Shown here piece by piece: positions 12,364-23,170 of a stretch of 64,000 nt of DNA; within the stretch, counting starts at the first letter, position 1; every line of letters starts with the position of its first letter. Location: assembly GCA_914767715.1 (NCBI GenBank), contig OU612071.1, positions 21,761,681 through 21,825,680 of the forward strand. The letters are read 5' to 3'. The position numbers and the translations under genes were made by a program. A model generated the notes under the pieces. That model saw nothing but the letters and a program-made list of their open reading frames with translations, was not told the origin of the DNA and made no database searches. This DNA comes from Membranipora membranacea (taxonomy: Eukaryota; Bryozoa; Gymnolaemata; Cheilostomatida; Membraniporidae).

Positions 12364-12744
12364 TTAGCAGCAACAATTATGAGTATGGGTTTTGTTCTGC
12401 CGGTGTTCCAATCAACCTCTGTCTCTGGTTGTCTCAAATAGACTGGCTGCATACGTCTCCAGATCGCGTCACAAGCAATGTGGACTATCCCGGACAGTAG
12501 ATGCCCTGAGTCGGTAATGCTTACGAATGGTTCCATAGCCCGATGCTGTTGCCAGGTGGTGAAGAGTTACAGCTAGGTTGATCATGAGTTTAATTGCTTT
12601 TATTTGTCCTCTTTGGTCCTCCTGAGTCACTCTAACTACTGTGGTAAAACGATTGCTTTGAAATCGCTGCTTACAAGATCTACATATTGTGATGTTACTT
12701 GGAGTCTGATGACCAAATATAATGACATTCATATGGGCCAGCAT
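12364..12744 (-). pseudogene. PIF/Harbinger-type transposase, N-terminal part (broken)
   Basis: The first frame (12744-12469) contains IKLMINLAVTLHHLATASGY, then a GTIRKHYRLRASTV helix-turn-helix segment. This is the usual KLAxTLRxLATG...sTV arrangement that precedes the catalytic domain in DDE_Tnp_4 (Harbinger) transposases. A one-base shift near 12478 is needed to enter the next conserved part, IACDAIWRRMQPVYLRQPET followed by EVDW, which fits the spacer before the first catalytic Asp. It then stops at 12364. The catalytic core itself (DDE residues) is not present here. The copy is therefore truncated and frameshifted. Confidence 0.65.
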
Positions 12745-12913
12745 TAACTACACATGTTGCTAATAATTCACAATTCAGTGTTTGGTGGTGCACAAAGCTG
12801 GGACCAGAGATGTTTTTTCCTTGACCGATAGTTTTTGTTTCTAGCACCCTCATATCCTGAGGGCACATGTTGAGCTTTTTGATTGGGATTTTTGATTTAT
12901 AATTTGGAGATAG

Positions 12914-13177
12914 TCACCGGAAGAAATGGTTGATTGAGATGAATATTCCAGGAACAGTTCTATCTGGACAAGGCATTAGTCCGACTAACTTGGTTTGAGG
13001 CACAGCACCATCACACATTCTTAAAATTATTGCCAGTTCTTTTTTGGCACCATGATCATTGCTTTCATCAATCAGCAATTTAAACGGATGCATCCTCATA
13101 GTCTTGATATCATTTGAACTGTACTCCTCACCGATTTTATAAACTATTTGGTTACACTTTAAGGATAAGCAAATCAT
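12914..13177 (-). pseudogene. Transposase-like fragment with DESND motif
   Basis: An 87-codon minus-strand frame with SLKCNQIVYKIGEEYSS at the start, then RMHPFKLLIDESNDHGAKKE, then a segment ending TVPGIFISINHFF. A (I/V)DES(N/T)D motif followed by a K-x-L-A-I strand is typical of the first catalytic Asp region in hAT-like and related RNase-H-fold transposase-derived proteins. Diverged copies lie at 23022-23160, 21563-21751 and 36116-36391. I infer a hAT-like origin from this motif only. The frame has no start exon or second catalytic region nearby. Confidence 0.5.
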
Positions 13178-13474
13178 CTTTCCTTTCCGCTTATCTCCTC
13201 AAAAAAGTGGGGAGCAAGTTTACAATATAATATTTCAACCAAACACAGGATCATTTGCAGCAATAACTTTCTCCTATATTCTCGAATGAAAATCACATTT
13301 GGGTTTAAATAATTCTTTATTTAGGTCCAGCTTCCTTTAAAAAGTATCTAATAAAAACTAGAAAAAAAGGATATCGTACATAGCAAAACCAAAAGATCAA
13401 ATGTGACACAAATACAGCATCTAAATAATAAATAATAACATGCAGATAATACAAACCATCTTAGCAAAGGACTC

Positions 13475-13620
13475 CTCTTGTACTTGTTACCGGTGTCTTT
13501 GAACTTGCTCTCTTTCCGGTATCGAGCCAACTCTTGTCGTTGCTCAATCCTTCGCTCTGACAGAACTTGACTCGGGAGTTTCCTTATTTGTGGTTGACGT
13601 CGCAGAAAATAACGACGCAA
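13475..13620 (-). pseudogene. Arg/Gln-rich transposon exon, repeated
   Basis: The minus strand reads RRQPQIRKLPSQVLSERRIE followed by QRQELARYRKESKFKDTGNK and YKRSPLL. The same sequence, with few changes, is at 23455-23600 in copy B, and the non-coding flank (AAATAATAAATAATAACATG) is shared too. A third, weaker flank copy is at 37190-37375. The charged helical composition suggests a basic region or coiled coil; function unknown. Confidence 0.45.
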
Positions 13621-14149
13621 TCATATCTACATAACTATGACTTCAACAGTTTGTTACCTGATCTGGGAACACCCGTCTAAACAAGACATAATTTGTAATG
13701 CAGAAAGCTCAGATCCAATATTATTCTTATCATAATACGTTAAATTTCTCTCCTTTGATAGTGAGGGTTTCACTGATAGTGTGTTATAGCTTTTTATAGC
13801 AGCAAGTCACTACCGTGGCCCTGAAAGCCGGATGAAATTAAAATTATCTGATGTGAATTTCATTCTAAATGGCCTGAATTGCATTAAACATTTCATTGAA
13901 TTCAATCAAACCTATCTGCATCAAACATTGCTGCATTAAAATTTTTCTGTTCTGCATCAAACTTTCACGCTCCACCCTCATACCAGGTAAAATGATATCA
14001 ACCGCCCTATATTATATATTACGGGGATTTAACGGATTTGAGCACCTAAAGCCTATATATGACTCTGAGAGCACCTCGGCAAATTGTATTGAGAAAAAGA
14101 GTGTAGGTTGATGGCTGGAAAACTTATATTGATAAGCTGCTAAGTGGCT

Positions 14150-14335
14150 CTAGCCAATTATTTTCATCATCACCATAGTAAAATCATAGATAAATGTACT
14201 ATGAAGTATGATTGAGTAAACAAGATGAAATAAGTTTTGCTCACATTTGACCAAGTGCCAGCTATCATAAAAGTGGTCGATATTTCCTTCAGTCCCATCC
14301 AGAAATTTTCTTATAACTGCGTGCCCATCTGGCAC
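14150..14335 (-). pseudogene. Transposase-like fragment, DxWH motif (copy A)
   Basis: Residues near the start read MPDGHAVIRKFLDGTEGNID, then HFYDSWHLVKCEQN. This is the cleanest member of the subfamily that also includes 7296-7380 and 24214-24298. The tail (LVYSIILHSTFIYDF region) looks like intron or spacer. Only the segment around the DxWH signature is recognisable. Confidence 0.6.
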
Positions 14336-15681
14336 TTATGCGAGAATAGGGAGTTATGCTTTCAGGTACTTCTTCAATCCCTCAAATTCCGTAGCTTCAT
14401 CATTCAAATCTGTCTCTGTTTCTTGTTACAAATATAATGAATATATCATTCTCAGAGTGGAGTGCATATCATTTGTTAGTTATTGAGTCAGTTGTAGTTA
14501 TATCATAGTTTGTTTATGCTGCGATAAACAAAAACAATATACAACTCTGACATCACAGGGTCATAAATGTGACTTCTCATATTCAAGTGTAATGGAGATT
14601 TCAAATCTGGCATCAAATAGCCTCTCGTCCCATAAACCTATTTTTGCAACATTTCCTTCAATATCAGTCCTGTCATAAACCAGTCATCTCTTTCTAGGGT
14701 GAATAGGCTGTACATGCATAGTCCGAGTTATCTGTTAAATTTTTCTTGCTCAATGAAATCCATCAGGTACACCAAGAGTTATCCTTACTGTCCATAAAGG
14801 AGGACAACTCCATATTTTTTCAGGATGCTTCCACTTAGCCAACTAGCTTAGAATTTCGCATAAGCCCTAACATTTTTTTCCCTCTACCTACCATTGATTG
14901 ATCGTTGTTGATACCGACTTCTCATAAAAAATTTTTACAACGGTAGTTACTCTGCTGGAAGATGTGAAGCTCTTCTAACTGATAACGTTAACTATGTCCA
15001 TCTTACCACTTATGTGGCAGTGATTTTTGCTCCTGTTGTGATTGTGTATAAGCTGAGGGCATATTATCGCTTTATTATTACTAATGACCTTGTCATTGAA
15101 GGACAACTCCGCTAAAGAACTAGGCAATGATGATTCATGATTATTTGACAATCATCATTTACTTTGATACACAAATGTCTGTACTCCCCCTTATTCTTTC
15201 AAAGGACCACCATTTGCAAATTTTTGTGTTTGGGTCACGTTTAAAATGCGGAGTCCACACTTTATTTACCCCGAGTCATTATGGCCTTTGATGATGGAAG
15301 AATTTCTGTTGCGATGGACTGACAACTGACAGCCTACTCAGCATACAACAATACATTGGAGGTGATCGAGCATCTGAACTGGATCACATTCTCCCTGGGT
15401 AAGGGCAGCGAGAAAGAAGCTCCATAAGCTTCTTGTGTTACTATATAGTCTTAAGCTCATCATACCAATGACTAAAGAAAAAGCATTCAGTGATGAGTTG
15501 GCTATGCACTATGACTATGTAGCGTTGCCCAAAATAAGAGAAATGCACTGCATTGTTTGCTGCAAGATAGCAAATGCATCTTGATTGACCTACAGTAAAT
15601 AACAAAGATTATAACTATGACACATTAATTGCAAATTTGTTCTTTGAAATTAGTTATGTGTCACATAATTAACTAATTGAC

Positions 15682-15981
15682 TCACAAATTTTTGATTGGT
15701 TTTGAATAACGCTGGCAGATCCTCAGCTGCAACTTATTCTGTTTAAACTGGCCTTGATGTTTCTTTGTATCAAGCAAGGTTTGGAATTTTCTTATCAGGG
15801 TCCTCAGATGTGGTTTCACATGCTGATATTCCTTGATGTATAGTTTTTGGCTCAAGTGTTTGCTGTCTGTTTGGCCCTCTTCCTGGTGTGGATGAAGTCC
15901 GAAATCTCTTGTCTTGGCAGGCTGTTCTGTGTCCAAAGTTTTGTCAGTTTCACCTCTACAATTATAAAATATTATCGTCAA
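15682..15981 (-). pseudogene. Conserved 99-codon frame of the mosaic block (copy A)
   Basis: The frame includes YNCRGETDKTLDTEQPAKTR, DFGLHPHQEEGQTDSKH and KLYIKEYQHVKPHLRTLIRK. The copy at 25570-25878 (102 codons) stays open over the same span, and most of the differences visible to me are single-residue changes. An open frame kept in both copies suggests a real exon of the parent element. No known domain is recognised; the charged C-terminal half may be helical. Confidence 0.5.
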
Positions 15982-16440
15982 TATTTACTCTCAGATTTTA
16001 TTTAGATTTACCAGTAACTGGTATTAGATTTCTCACTCTCAAGCATGTTATATTACCGGGCGGGTGAAAGGCTGGTATCATTTTTTGCATGATAAGCTGC
16101 ATATTCTTACTGGTGAGCATTTTCACGTTAGTTTACTCCAAGTTGGTGACTGAGGGATAGTACATTGTAGTAACCTGAATGTTCTGTATATCCATCTTAC
16201 AAAGTAAGTATCGATCGAGCGACTTAGCAGGATCGCAGCTGACAGGAGAATGATGATGATTGGTTTTTTTTATCATGAATCGGGCTGGTTTCTCAGTACC
16301 TGGTCGCATTGACTATAATAGCACACACATGGAACTTTACGGACGCTCTTTAAGAGCCCCATAAGTGACTCATGTGAAACTACATACTTTGTTCTCAAAC
16401 CAATGACCACAACTAAAATGAAAGTATTTCATTTGTGAAT

Positions 16441-16581
16441 TTTTTGCAAAGAAAGTCGAAGACCCTCTTTTCTTCCTCTGTCAATCCTGGTCTTTTTTTC
16501 TGAAAGGTGATTCCAATAACCACAATCAACAGGTGTAAAATCCTTCTTCCTCTCTGGATCAGCGGTCTTTAACTGTTTAAC
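16441..16581 (-). CDS. Candidate exon with TEEEKRVFDFL segment
   Basis: After an acceptor-like ACCTTTCAG (minus strand, exon from 16499) the frame reads KKRPGLTEEEKRVFDFLCKK. An alternative acceptor near 16582 opens another frame, VKQLKTADPERKKDFTPVDC followed by GYWNHLSEKKTRIDRG. Both look protein-like and only one can be right. Neither is recognised. The location beside copy A makes transposon origin likely. Confidence 0.3.
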
Positions 16582-17145
16582 CTATAAAAAATCAAGATCA
16601 TTACTGTATTGACTCTAAATAAAAGGAAATCTCTCTATGATCTTCAAAAATCAAATGTTGAGTTTATGATAATCAAGAATTCAAAATAGAAGTGTTAATA
16701 AATGTTTTATCCACCTCACAGGTATCTAGCTTTTTCTTGAGAGTAGAAGACTGTCCATGACAGCCAGCAAACTGTAAGCACGCCCCCTTGTGGTAATCTT
16801 GAGGGTTACAAGCTTGGCATCATTCACAATCCTATCGCACCAGTGGATCTCAATTATCCAGCTCCTGTTTTGTGGTCCGGTCAATGTCAGAAAGGGACAA
16901 GCTTTGTTTGTAAAGCTTTTCTACACATACTAACATGACATATGAATATTCAGCTTATAAAGTAACACTAATTTAAAATATGACAGACAAAAACTTCAAG
17001 TCTGGAATAAAATTGAAGGCTAATAATCCCGCTAACATGGTACAGAAATTAAAACTGCTCTGTCAAGTTTTAATGTTTTTATCATACTCTTTTATTGTAA
17101 TATTGAGGTATTTAGGTACCTACTCAGACCTCACTGACCTCAGAT

Positions 17146-17364
17146 TTAGGTTTTGCTGATACTTGTTAATAGTTGTTGTGCCGGAGTATTAACTGTTTGT
17201 TTGACGCTATTCCTTTCATGGACTTGAAAACGGGCCATGAAAGCATCAAATAAAAATTGGCGATCTTCATCAGATTTTCGATAAATTTGTGACATAGGCT
17301 GAGTGAGGCCTTGAATCTGTGGATATTTGATTCCGCCAATGGAATGCCTCCTCAAGTCACTCAT
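17146..17364 (-). CDS. Candidate exon, unknown protein
   Basis: A 72-codon frame starting MSDLRRHSIGGIKYPQIQGL, with YRKSDEDRQFLFDAFMARFQ in the middle. A TTTTCAG acceptor lies just upstream on the minus strand (about 17378), and the composition is unlike the AT-rich surroundings. No family is recognised. It may be an exon of the same element as 16441-16581. Confidence 0.35.
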   Translation of the reverse strand: MSDLRRHSIGGIKYPQIQGLTQPMSQIYRKSDEDRQFLFDAFMARFQVHERNSVKQTVNTPAQQLLTSISKT

Positions 17365-17722
17365 CGTATCTGAAATCTGAAAATGATTGTGGATAAATGC
17401 CTAGAATATTGAGACGCTTACTCTGTTCTTGGTGACCTCAGATTATGTTTACCAAAATCCATTATTTAATATTATTATTCATATTGGTTGTTCTTGCTCC
17501 ATAATTATCTCGTAATCATCTAAGTATTTGTTGAAATTGACCCTAAGTTTGTATTGTATCTTGCCTTCATCAAGCATGCTGACAGAATTGTGAAAGAAGC
17601 TCCTGTAGTCAGCACTGCGGCCCAAGATCAAGGTTTTCCATATTGTATTTCTCTGTGAATATGGAAGGTGATCTAAATTATGCAGGCAACGCCACTACAG
17701 CTGAGCTATATTGTCTACCGGC

Positions 17723-18436
17723 TATCACAGAGTATCAAGGATATACAGAGGGGACACTCCTATGATAGTTAAAGTGCCTGTGGTTTTTGATTCACTGGGG
17801 GAAAATTGTGCACAGCTGGACGCCAAAAACTCATTATCTCTATAATATTATGTTATAATGGCATTTTTCTTGCCAACATCCCTACCTTTGATGGGCCATA
17901 ATTCATTATATATTTATCCTAAAGACTGATTTCCAACTTTGTTGGAATGTCCAACCTTCAAGCTATACACAATATTCTTGTCATTATTTGCTAAGATACA
18001 TAGGCTAAGAGCTATCTGCATTTGTAAAATGAGTTTTATCATAATATAGATTTACATGTGACAACTGATAAACTTCTGGTCATCAAAATTATTATTGTGT
18101 TTTGACCTAGGCCACGTGTAAGTCTTTATCATATAACTCATTTTAAAAACACAGATAGCTCATAGCCTATGTATCTTAGCAAAAATGACAAGAATATGCT
18201 GTATAGCTTGAAGGTTGGACATTCCAAAAAGTTGGAAATCAGTCTTTAGGATAAATACATAATGAATTATGGCCCATCAAAGGTAGGGATGTCTGCAAGA
18301 AAAATGCCATTATAACATATAGAGAAAATGAGTTTTTGGCATCCAGCTGTGCACAATTTTCCCCCAGTGAATCAAAAACCACAGGCACTATAGCTATCAT
18401 TGAAGTGTCCCCTCTGTATATCCTTACTCTGTGATA
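17723..18436. mobile_element. 714-bp foldback (MITE-like) element
   Basis: The left arm (17723 to about 18062) begins TATCACAGAGTA and the right arm (about 18113-18436) ends TACTCTGTGATA. The arms are about 330 bp each, closely similar inverted copies, separated by a loop of about 50 bp. The arm sequence also occurs once, uninverted, inside the tRNA-tailed units at 41031-41315 and 47900-48185. A TA on each side may be the target duplication. There is no coding capacity. Confidence 0.8.
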
Positions 18437-18774
18437 CTATGCTTCAAACAGTTTTGCAAGAATAAAACAAAAAGGGGTGACATAACCAACTGATCTAAAA
18501 TGTAATATTAGATCACCTGATCTGAATTATAGCTTTTGCTTAAACATCGAGTCCAGCCGTAGTTGTAATCCAGATGCCCCTCCCCCGCCACAACCAGCCA
18601 GAGACCGTTTTGGCCTTCAGGCAGCAGTCTGGTGCTACTTCTCTAAGTGGGTTTCATAAATGGTGTAGAACAACCCTTGGTACTTGACACTACCATCTTG
18701 TATGAAGGTGTGCTCAGCAATTGGCATTGATTGCTTCACAAGGCATACTGGAAAGATCTCCATCATAAACACCA
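18437..18774. other. No gene recognised
   Basis: Holds a C-rich patch (about 18575-18600). The plus-strand frame 18684-18887 is antisense to the relic that starts at 18775. Confidence 0.35.
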
Positions 18775-18925
18775 CTAAGTTCATCAATCAAATCTCGCTT
18801 CTCTGCATAACACCTACACTGCTGTGGAAATCTGCAGGTGAGAGAGAGTCAGCTATCGTACACCACCTCATCATAATTTCCTTCTGATGCTCCTTAGTCA
18901 GTTTGTGATCTCCTTCGGCCAAACA
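18775..18925 (-). pseudogene. Second copy of the AIADSL-type transposon fragment
   Basis: The minus strand reads RRCLAEGDHKLTKEHQKEIM, then MRWCTIADSLSPA up to a donor-like site. Phrases such as AGTCAGTTTGTGATCTCCTT are shared with 9785-9815. It is a decayed exon of a repeated element of unknown type. Confidence 0.4.
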
Positions 18926-19465
18926 TCTCCGCCTATCCTGCTTCATATGGAAATGGCAGAAAATAGGATGTGACTGGTTGAGTCCATGGAGAGGTGCATG
19001 ACTGGTGAAGAGAAGTAGTGGTATCAGGGATATCAGTTCTGGGGCTCAGGCAGGGAGGGCTCAGCAGCCATCAAAAACCGTGCTGATCCTTGACTTCCTG
19101 CACATGTTTCCTGTCCAGTTGCGATGTCATGGTCGGAGGTGTTAGTGGTAAATTCGGGAGCTGAATCTAATTATCTATCCTGGCAACTTGCATTGTCAGT
19201 TGCATCAGTCTCTTTGGATACTGCTGACTTGTCCGGATATGATCTTGATATCACAGTTTTACCTTGGACCCTCCTTCAGTCTTATAGTTTGAGATCATGG
19301 AGTAACTCGGTCGTAATGGAAACATGTTATTCTAGGATTGTGGAAAATATTATAGCGGAAGGATAAATTGAAAACTTACCTTGCTAACACCATCCAAAGA
19401 TTGCAAATTTCTGCGTATACAAGGGCAGCTGAGAATCATATGCTTAGATTTGAAGAAAATATTAC

Positions 19466-19612
19466 TCATATACGTCAGAATAGTATCAAAATAGTATCAG
19501 AAAAGTATTAGAATAGTGTCAGACCGGTATTCGAATAGTATCAGTTTAGAATCAGATTAGTATCGGATTAGTATCGGATTTAGTATCGGATTAGTATCGC
19601 AATAATATTGAT
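19466..19612. repeat. Short tandem repeat of AGTATC-containing units
   Basis: About a dozen units of 11-13 bp built on AGTATCGGATT / AGTATCAGAAT follow one another and become more regular to the right (19555-19600). The units are adjacent with no spacers. Confidence 0.85.
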
Positions 19613-19989
19613 TTTATAATATAAAGGCCTCCAGATCCCTACGTGGTTTTCATTTGTGATGCTGGATATGTTATGGTTAAATTGCCTCAAGCTGAGTTGG
19701 AAAAAGATAACATAGGTCATTCATGTGGTTGCATAGAATTGATTTATAGTGAAGAATGTCATCACTGTTTCTGTCATCACTGTTTCTAATGACTTTTCCT
19801 TGATATTACAGTAGGCAAAGTCACTAAGTTCTCTAACAGTCCTAAATACTCAAGCTAGGTGGATTGATTGATACCTTGCACAGGAATCTGACCTAGTCAT
19901 GTTAGTAGCAAGGCTGTTGTCAGTATGCATGTTGTTGCTGTCAGTGCCAGGATGCATACTACTGTCAGTGTTCATGGTTATTAGATGGT

Positions 19990-20344
19990 TAAAGAATCCC
20001 AACAGAACCCAAAAAGAATTCAACAGTCAACCTGTAGGTGAGTTTATTATTTTGTAGTGCATGAATTTAATACGCAAAGAAGCGAATAACGTAGGCCTAT
20101 CACAGGCGAGAAATGACTGCTACCACCAAGTATTGTAAAATTAATAATAGCAAAGGAATATCAGAACAATTGATAAGTCTGGTCGTAGGCTTCAAACTGA
20201 GTACTTCTGTTGTATATTTATGTCACAACCTTCTCTAGTTTGAAGAGCAGGAATTTTAAAGCTTTCATCTTGTCGCCCTCTAATCTGTCTCCCTCGATAG
20301 CAGCGAATTGGGTATCAGTCAGCTGTTTGCTTATCTGAGTAGAC
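19990..20344. mobile_element. Repeat block shared with 37430-37820
   Basis: Phrases such as CAACAGTCAACCTGTAGGT, GAATTTAATACGCAAAGAAG and ACTCTTTGGCAG occur in order here and at 37.43-37.82 kb. No conserved reading frame is seen across both copies. It abuts the DUF4806 relic at about 20345, so the junction is a candidate element boundary. Confidence 0.6.
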
Positions 20345-21530
20345 TCTTTGGCAGGATTCCCATCAATTCATACTTTGCTGCTAGTCTTATTATCAAAATT
20401 GACTTTCAGCTGACTATGCATACTTTTTAAATGTCAAGAATCAAAATCAAAATGTTAACCTCCTAAACTCTATATCAAAGACAAGTAGAGTGTGCGGCAT
20501 TATAAGATCATAAAATCTTGAAAGATCGATTTGAAAATCATCATGTAATAATTCTGCATTTTATTCATAGCCACTAAATAAGATGGATGTCAAAATAAGT
20601 TGTAATAACTGCATGGGCATTCAGTTACCATCAAAATGATGCAATAACTTTTTGAAAATAAGGTAATAAGATTTGAAAGTTTAGTTTTGGGAATTGGGAG
20701 GAATCTAGAAACTATCCATCAGAATCCTCAAAACATCTTGCGGATACCTTTCAAGCCCTGTTAGACGGAGGCTGTAACAGAAAGTATAGAAAATGGTTAT
20801 GTTTTTATATAATAATTATATATATATATATCCACAATAAATTGCACTTCAAATTGGTACATATTTCATGTTTGAGGGATTAAATATTCTATATATGATT
20901 GAACAAGCGACATTTTAAGAATTTGTAGAGCTTCCAGCGCCCACAATTAGTTAACATCTCAAATTATTGGTAGGTGATCAAATTGGTTATGGAATACTTC
21001 TATTGTATTATTACCGTAATTTCTCACAACAACTCGACAAATTTATGAATAGACTCAGTATCCATCACTGCCTACCATCAGTTTATCAGCCATATTTATT
21101 CCCATTTACTTCATGGCATGATTTGGCGTCTCTTTTTGAAATTCCTCAATCACTTTCAAATCTATTTCGCCTCGATTTTTCTCCAATTAATTAGTTCACC
21201 ATCGAAACATCGAATCCAACCACACTTTTCAGTGGGTTGAGAAGATAGTCATTGAACTCTTCCTTATTCCTGAAATTCAGCCGGAAAGTCCAATCTACTA
21301 AATTAAATACTGCATATTTTTAGTGCTGTCCCTTGACCATGGGAACAAATGACTGAGAAAAAAAGAAGATATAACCACAATACATCCGCAATAACCATGA
21401 TAAAAGCTGTCCAGGGTTCCGACCGACTGACTGACTGATCCTGTTGGTGGCATACAGTATAGTTATATGTGCAGCTCTAGTCACTTAACTATAGGCTGAC
21501 ATCTTGTTGGGGACAAAATAGCCCAAGCAG
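20345..21530 (-). pseudogene. Decayed intron-containing copy of the DUF4806 gene
   Basis: On the minus strand this segment repeats the 3' half of the gene at 49.6-53.3 kb. The terminal exon start (CAGCCTCCGTCTAACAGGGC, here at about 20755-20775) and the 3' flank to 53642 are recognisable. So are intron pieces (the AGCGCC / TAGTTAACAT region at 20935-20960) and the upstream intron phrase with GACAAGATGT-like and GCCACCAACA-like words (21395-21520). Middle exons are missing or unrecognisable. Introns are kept, so this is a DNA-level copy, not a processed one. Confidence 0.7.
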
Positions 21531-22198
21531 TCCTCCAGCTTAATGACGCTCTGTCTGTTGCATCAGTCTCTTTGGATACTGCTGACTAGTCTGGACAAGA
21601 CAACAGTCCCGAAAGTGAGTTGTTTAGAGATGGATTTGCCTGCAGTGTCGATTTCCATGTCAGTCAACAAGCATTGAGGATGAAGAATTTGGTCATGTGC
21701 TGATGGCTCAGCAGGTTGTTTATGTATCCTCATAGTCTTGATAAAACCCAAAATTTACGCTTCATAAATTGTATTAACTATCTGGGGACACTTTGTGGCT
21801 GAGCAAGTCATCTTTACTTTCCACTTCTCCTACAAAAATCTCCTGTAATTTCGGCCTGGTTGTGCCGCTTGTATGATGCTGGAAAGCCTAAATACAATAT
21901 CAACAAATGAGCGCTGCACTGACACAAGCCCTGTAGCCGACACTCATTACGACTCCTTGTCTGGTCAGTGATGATTAGGATATGACATGTCAGTATTGTT
22001 CACAGCAGTATCTGGGTACCTCACCTGTTACATATTTGATTTAACTCTGTTCTGTTAATTTATCAGTTCCTGTAAATAGATAGTAAATAACCATGCATCA
22101 CTTGGCACGCAAGACCAATTTGGGAGCCATATGAAGTTAATAAAAATGCATCAGATTTTGCTTCATATTTTTAGAAATTATCCTTATTGAATCTGATA

Positions 22199-22477
22199 TA
22201 CATATATATATATATACTTTTATTGTCAGCAACAATTCATTATTTCAAATGTTTTTCATGATGTGACACAAATGGCAAAAAAGAAAAATGATACAAACAA
22301 AGGTTCAACAAAAAATAAGACTATGCCATTAAACTGAAAAAATGTTGCATTAACCTTTTCTTAAACATATTCAAAGTAAGAGTGCTTCTCAATGAAGGGA
22401 GTAAAATATTGAAATTTGTTGCTATTTTGTGGTTTGAGTTGTCTAATGGAGGTTTAAGTAAGTGTGTATCTCTGATA
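22199..22477 (-). mobile_element. 5'-truncated LINE 3' end with target-site duplication
   Basis: The 272-bp insert (22199-22470) is flanked by TCTGATA at 22192-22198 and 22471-22477. The homologous block at about 36785-36805 lacks it, so that copy serves as an empty site. On the minus strand the insert encodes a short C-terminal piece, NFNILLPSLRSTLTLNMFKK then RLMQHFF and a stop. This resembles the end of non-LTR reverse-transcriptase proteins. An A/T-rich 3' end with AATAAAAG and a TA-repeat tail follows. The clade (CR1/L2-like or other) cannot be fixed from this fragment. Confidence 0.75.
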
Positions 22478-22499
22478 AGCTCAAGATGCCAATCGCTCT

Positions 22500-22860
22500 T
22501 AGGTTAAGACACAAAAAACTGTGTGTTTTATTCCATTAACCGACATCTGACCCTGAATTTGCCCATAATAGCCATGTCTAGTTTTCAATTTAATTTCTTC
22601 ATCAAATAGGGCAAGTCTTTCAGTTCGGTTGGAGGGCATTTTATCTCAGCCAATAATGGAGTACAACAATCACACGAAACTAGATTGGGTTGCATGATCA
22701 ATGAAAAGCCCACAATCTCCGATGCTTGTACCAGAATACCCATCGCCACTCAGCACAGAGACCAGCTTATCCACAGCAGAAGCTCCTAAATCTCTTCCTC
22801 TGAGAATTTGTGGCAGATGATCAGGTGGTGTTGGCTCTAAAAATGTCCTCACCAGATTTG
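22500..22860 (-). pseudogene. YqaJ-type nuclease relic
   Basis: The first frame (22852-22670) has GRDLGASAVDKLVSVLSG, then GDCGLFIDHATQ. After a one-base shift the strand continues PNLVSCDCCTPLLAEIKCPP, then ELKDLPYLMKKLN. After another shift it gives HGYYGQIQGQMSVN. The order GRxxE/GLFID/CxCC/EIKCP/YYxQIQGQM is that of YqaJ-like (lambda-exonuclease-fold) proteins found beside transposases in ISL2EU and related animal elements; the EIK motif carries catalytic residues. Two frameshifts break this copy. A worse copy is at 36830-37030. Confidence 0.65.
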
Positions 22861-23021
22861 AGCAGTCTTAATTTGGATTTGTTTAGCGACTCTTAATTGT
22901 TATGTATACCTGATAAATGTTGAAGACAGTTAACCTTCCCTTTCTCAGCTGGGACCAGAGTGGATTTTTTCCTTGACCGATGGTTTATGCTTCTAGCACC
23001 CTTATATCCTCAGGGCACAAG

Positions 23022-23170
23022 TTGACAAATGGTTGATTGAGATGATTATTGCAGGAACATTCCATCTGGACAAGGCATTAGTCTGAAGAACTTGGTTTGA
23101 GGCACATCACCATCACACATTCTAAACAGTATTAACTATTTGGTTACACTTTGAGGCTGAGCAAGTCAGC
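23022..23170 (-). pseudogene. DESND-family fragment, degraded (copy B)
   Basis: Matches 12914-13177 at both ends, with the KCNQIVNTV start and the CPDG-containing end. The middle, including the DESND segment, is deleted between about 23110 and 23125. Confidence 0.45.

Larger units (their letters stand above)
12796..16352 (-). mobile_element. Transposon mosaic block, copy A
   Basis: This block matches 22947-26232 (copy B) in the same orientation almost throughout, from AGCTGGGACCAGAG at the left to the GGTCGCATTGACTATARYAG / GCACACACATGGAA phrase at the right. It contains, on the minus strand, a conserved 99-codon frame, a DxWH fragment, an arginine-rich fragment and a DESND fragment. Copy A keeps a segment near 14540-14720 that B lacks. 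B carries an extra piece near 25140-25290. The equal length and order suggest that one block was duplicated, or that a long element inserted twice. Confidence 0.75.
21560..22940 (-). mobile_element. Mosaic block shared with 36.1-37.0 kb
   Basis: From about 21725 onward the sequence follows 36300-37045. The best stretch is 22091-22145 against 36697-36752 (ACCATGCATCACTTGGCACG and onward), which is almost unchanged. A decayed DESND-type frame lies at 21563-21751 and a YqaJ-type nuclease relic at 22500-22860. The LINE fragment at 22199-22470 interrupts this copy only. Confidence 0.65.

Noticed and set aside
19466-19612. CRISPR-like array
   Set aside because: Units are 11-13 bp and adjacent, with no spacers; this is animal DNA and a simple tandem repeat.
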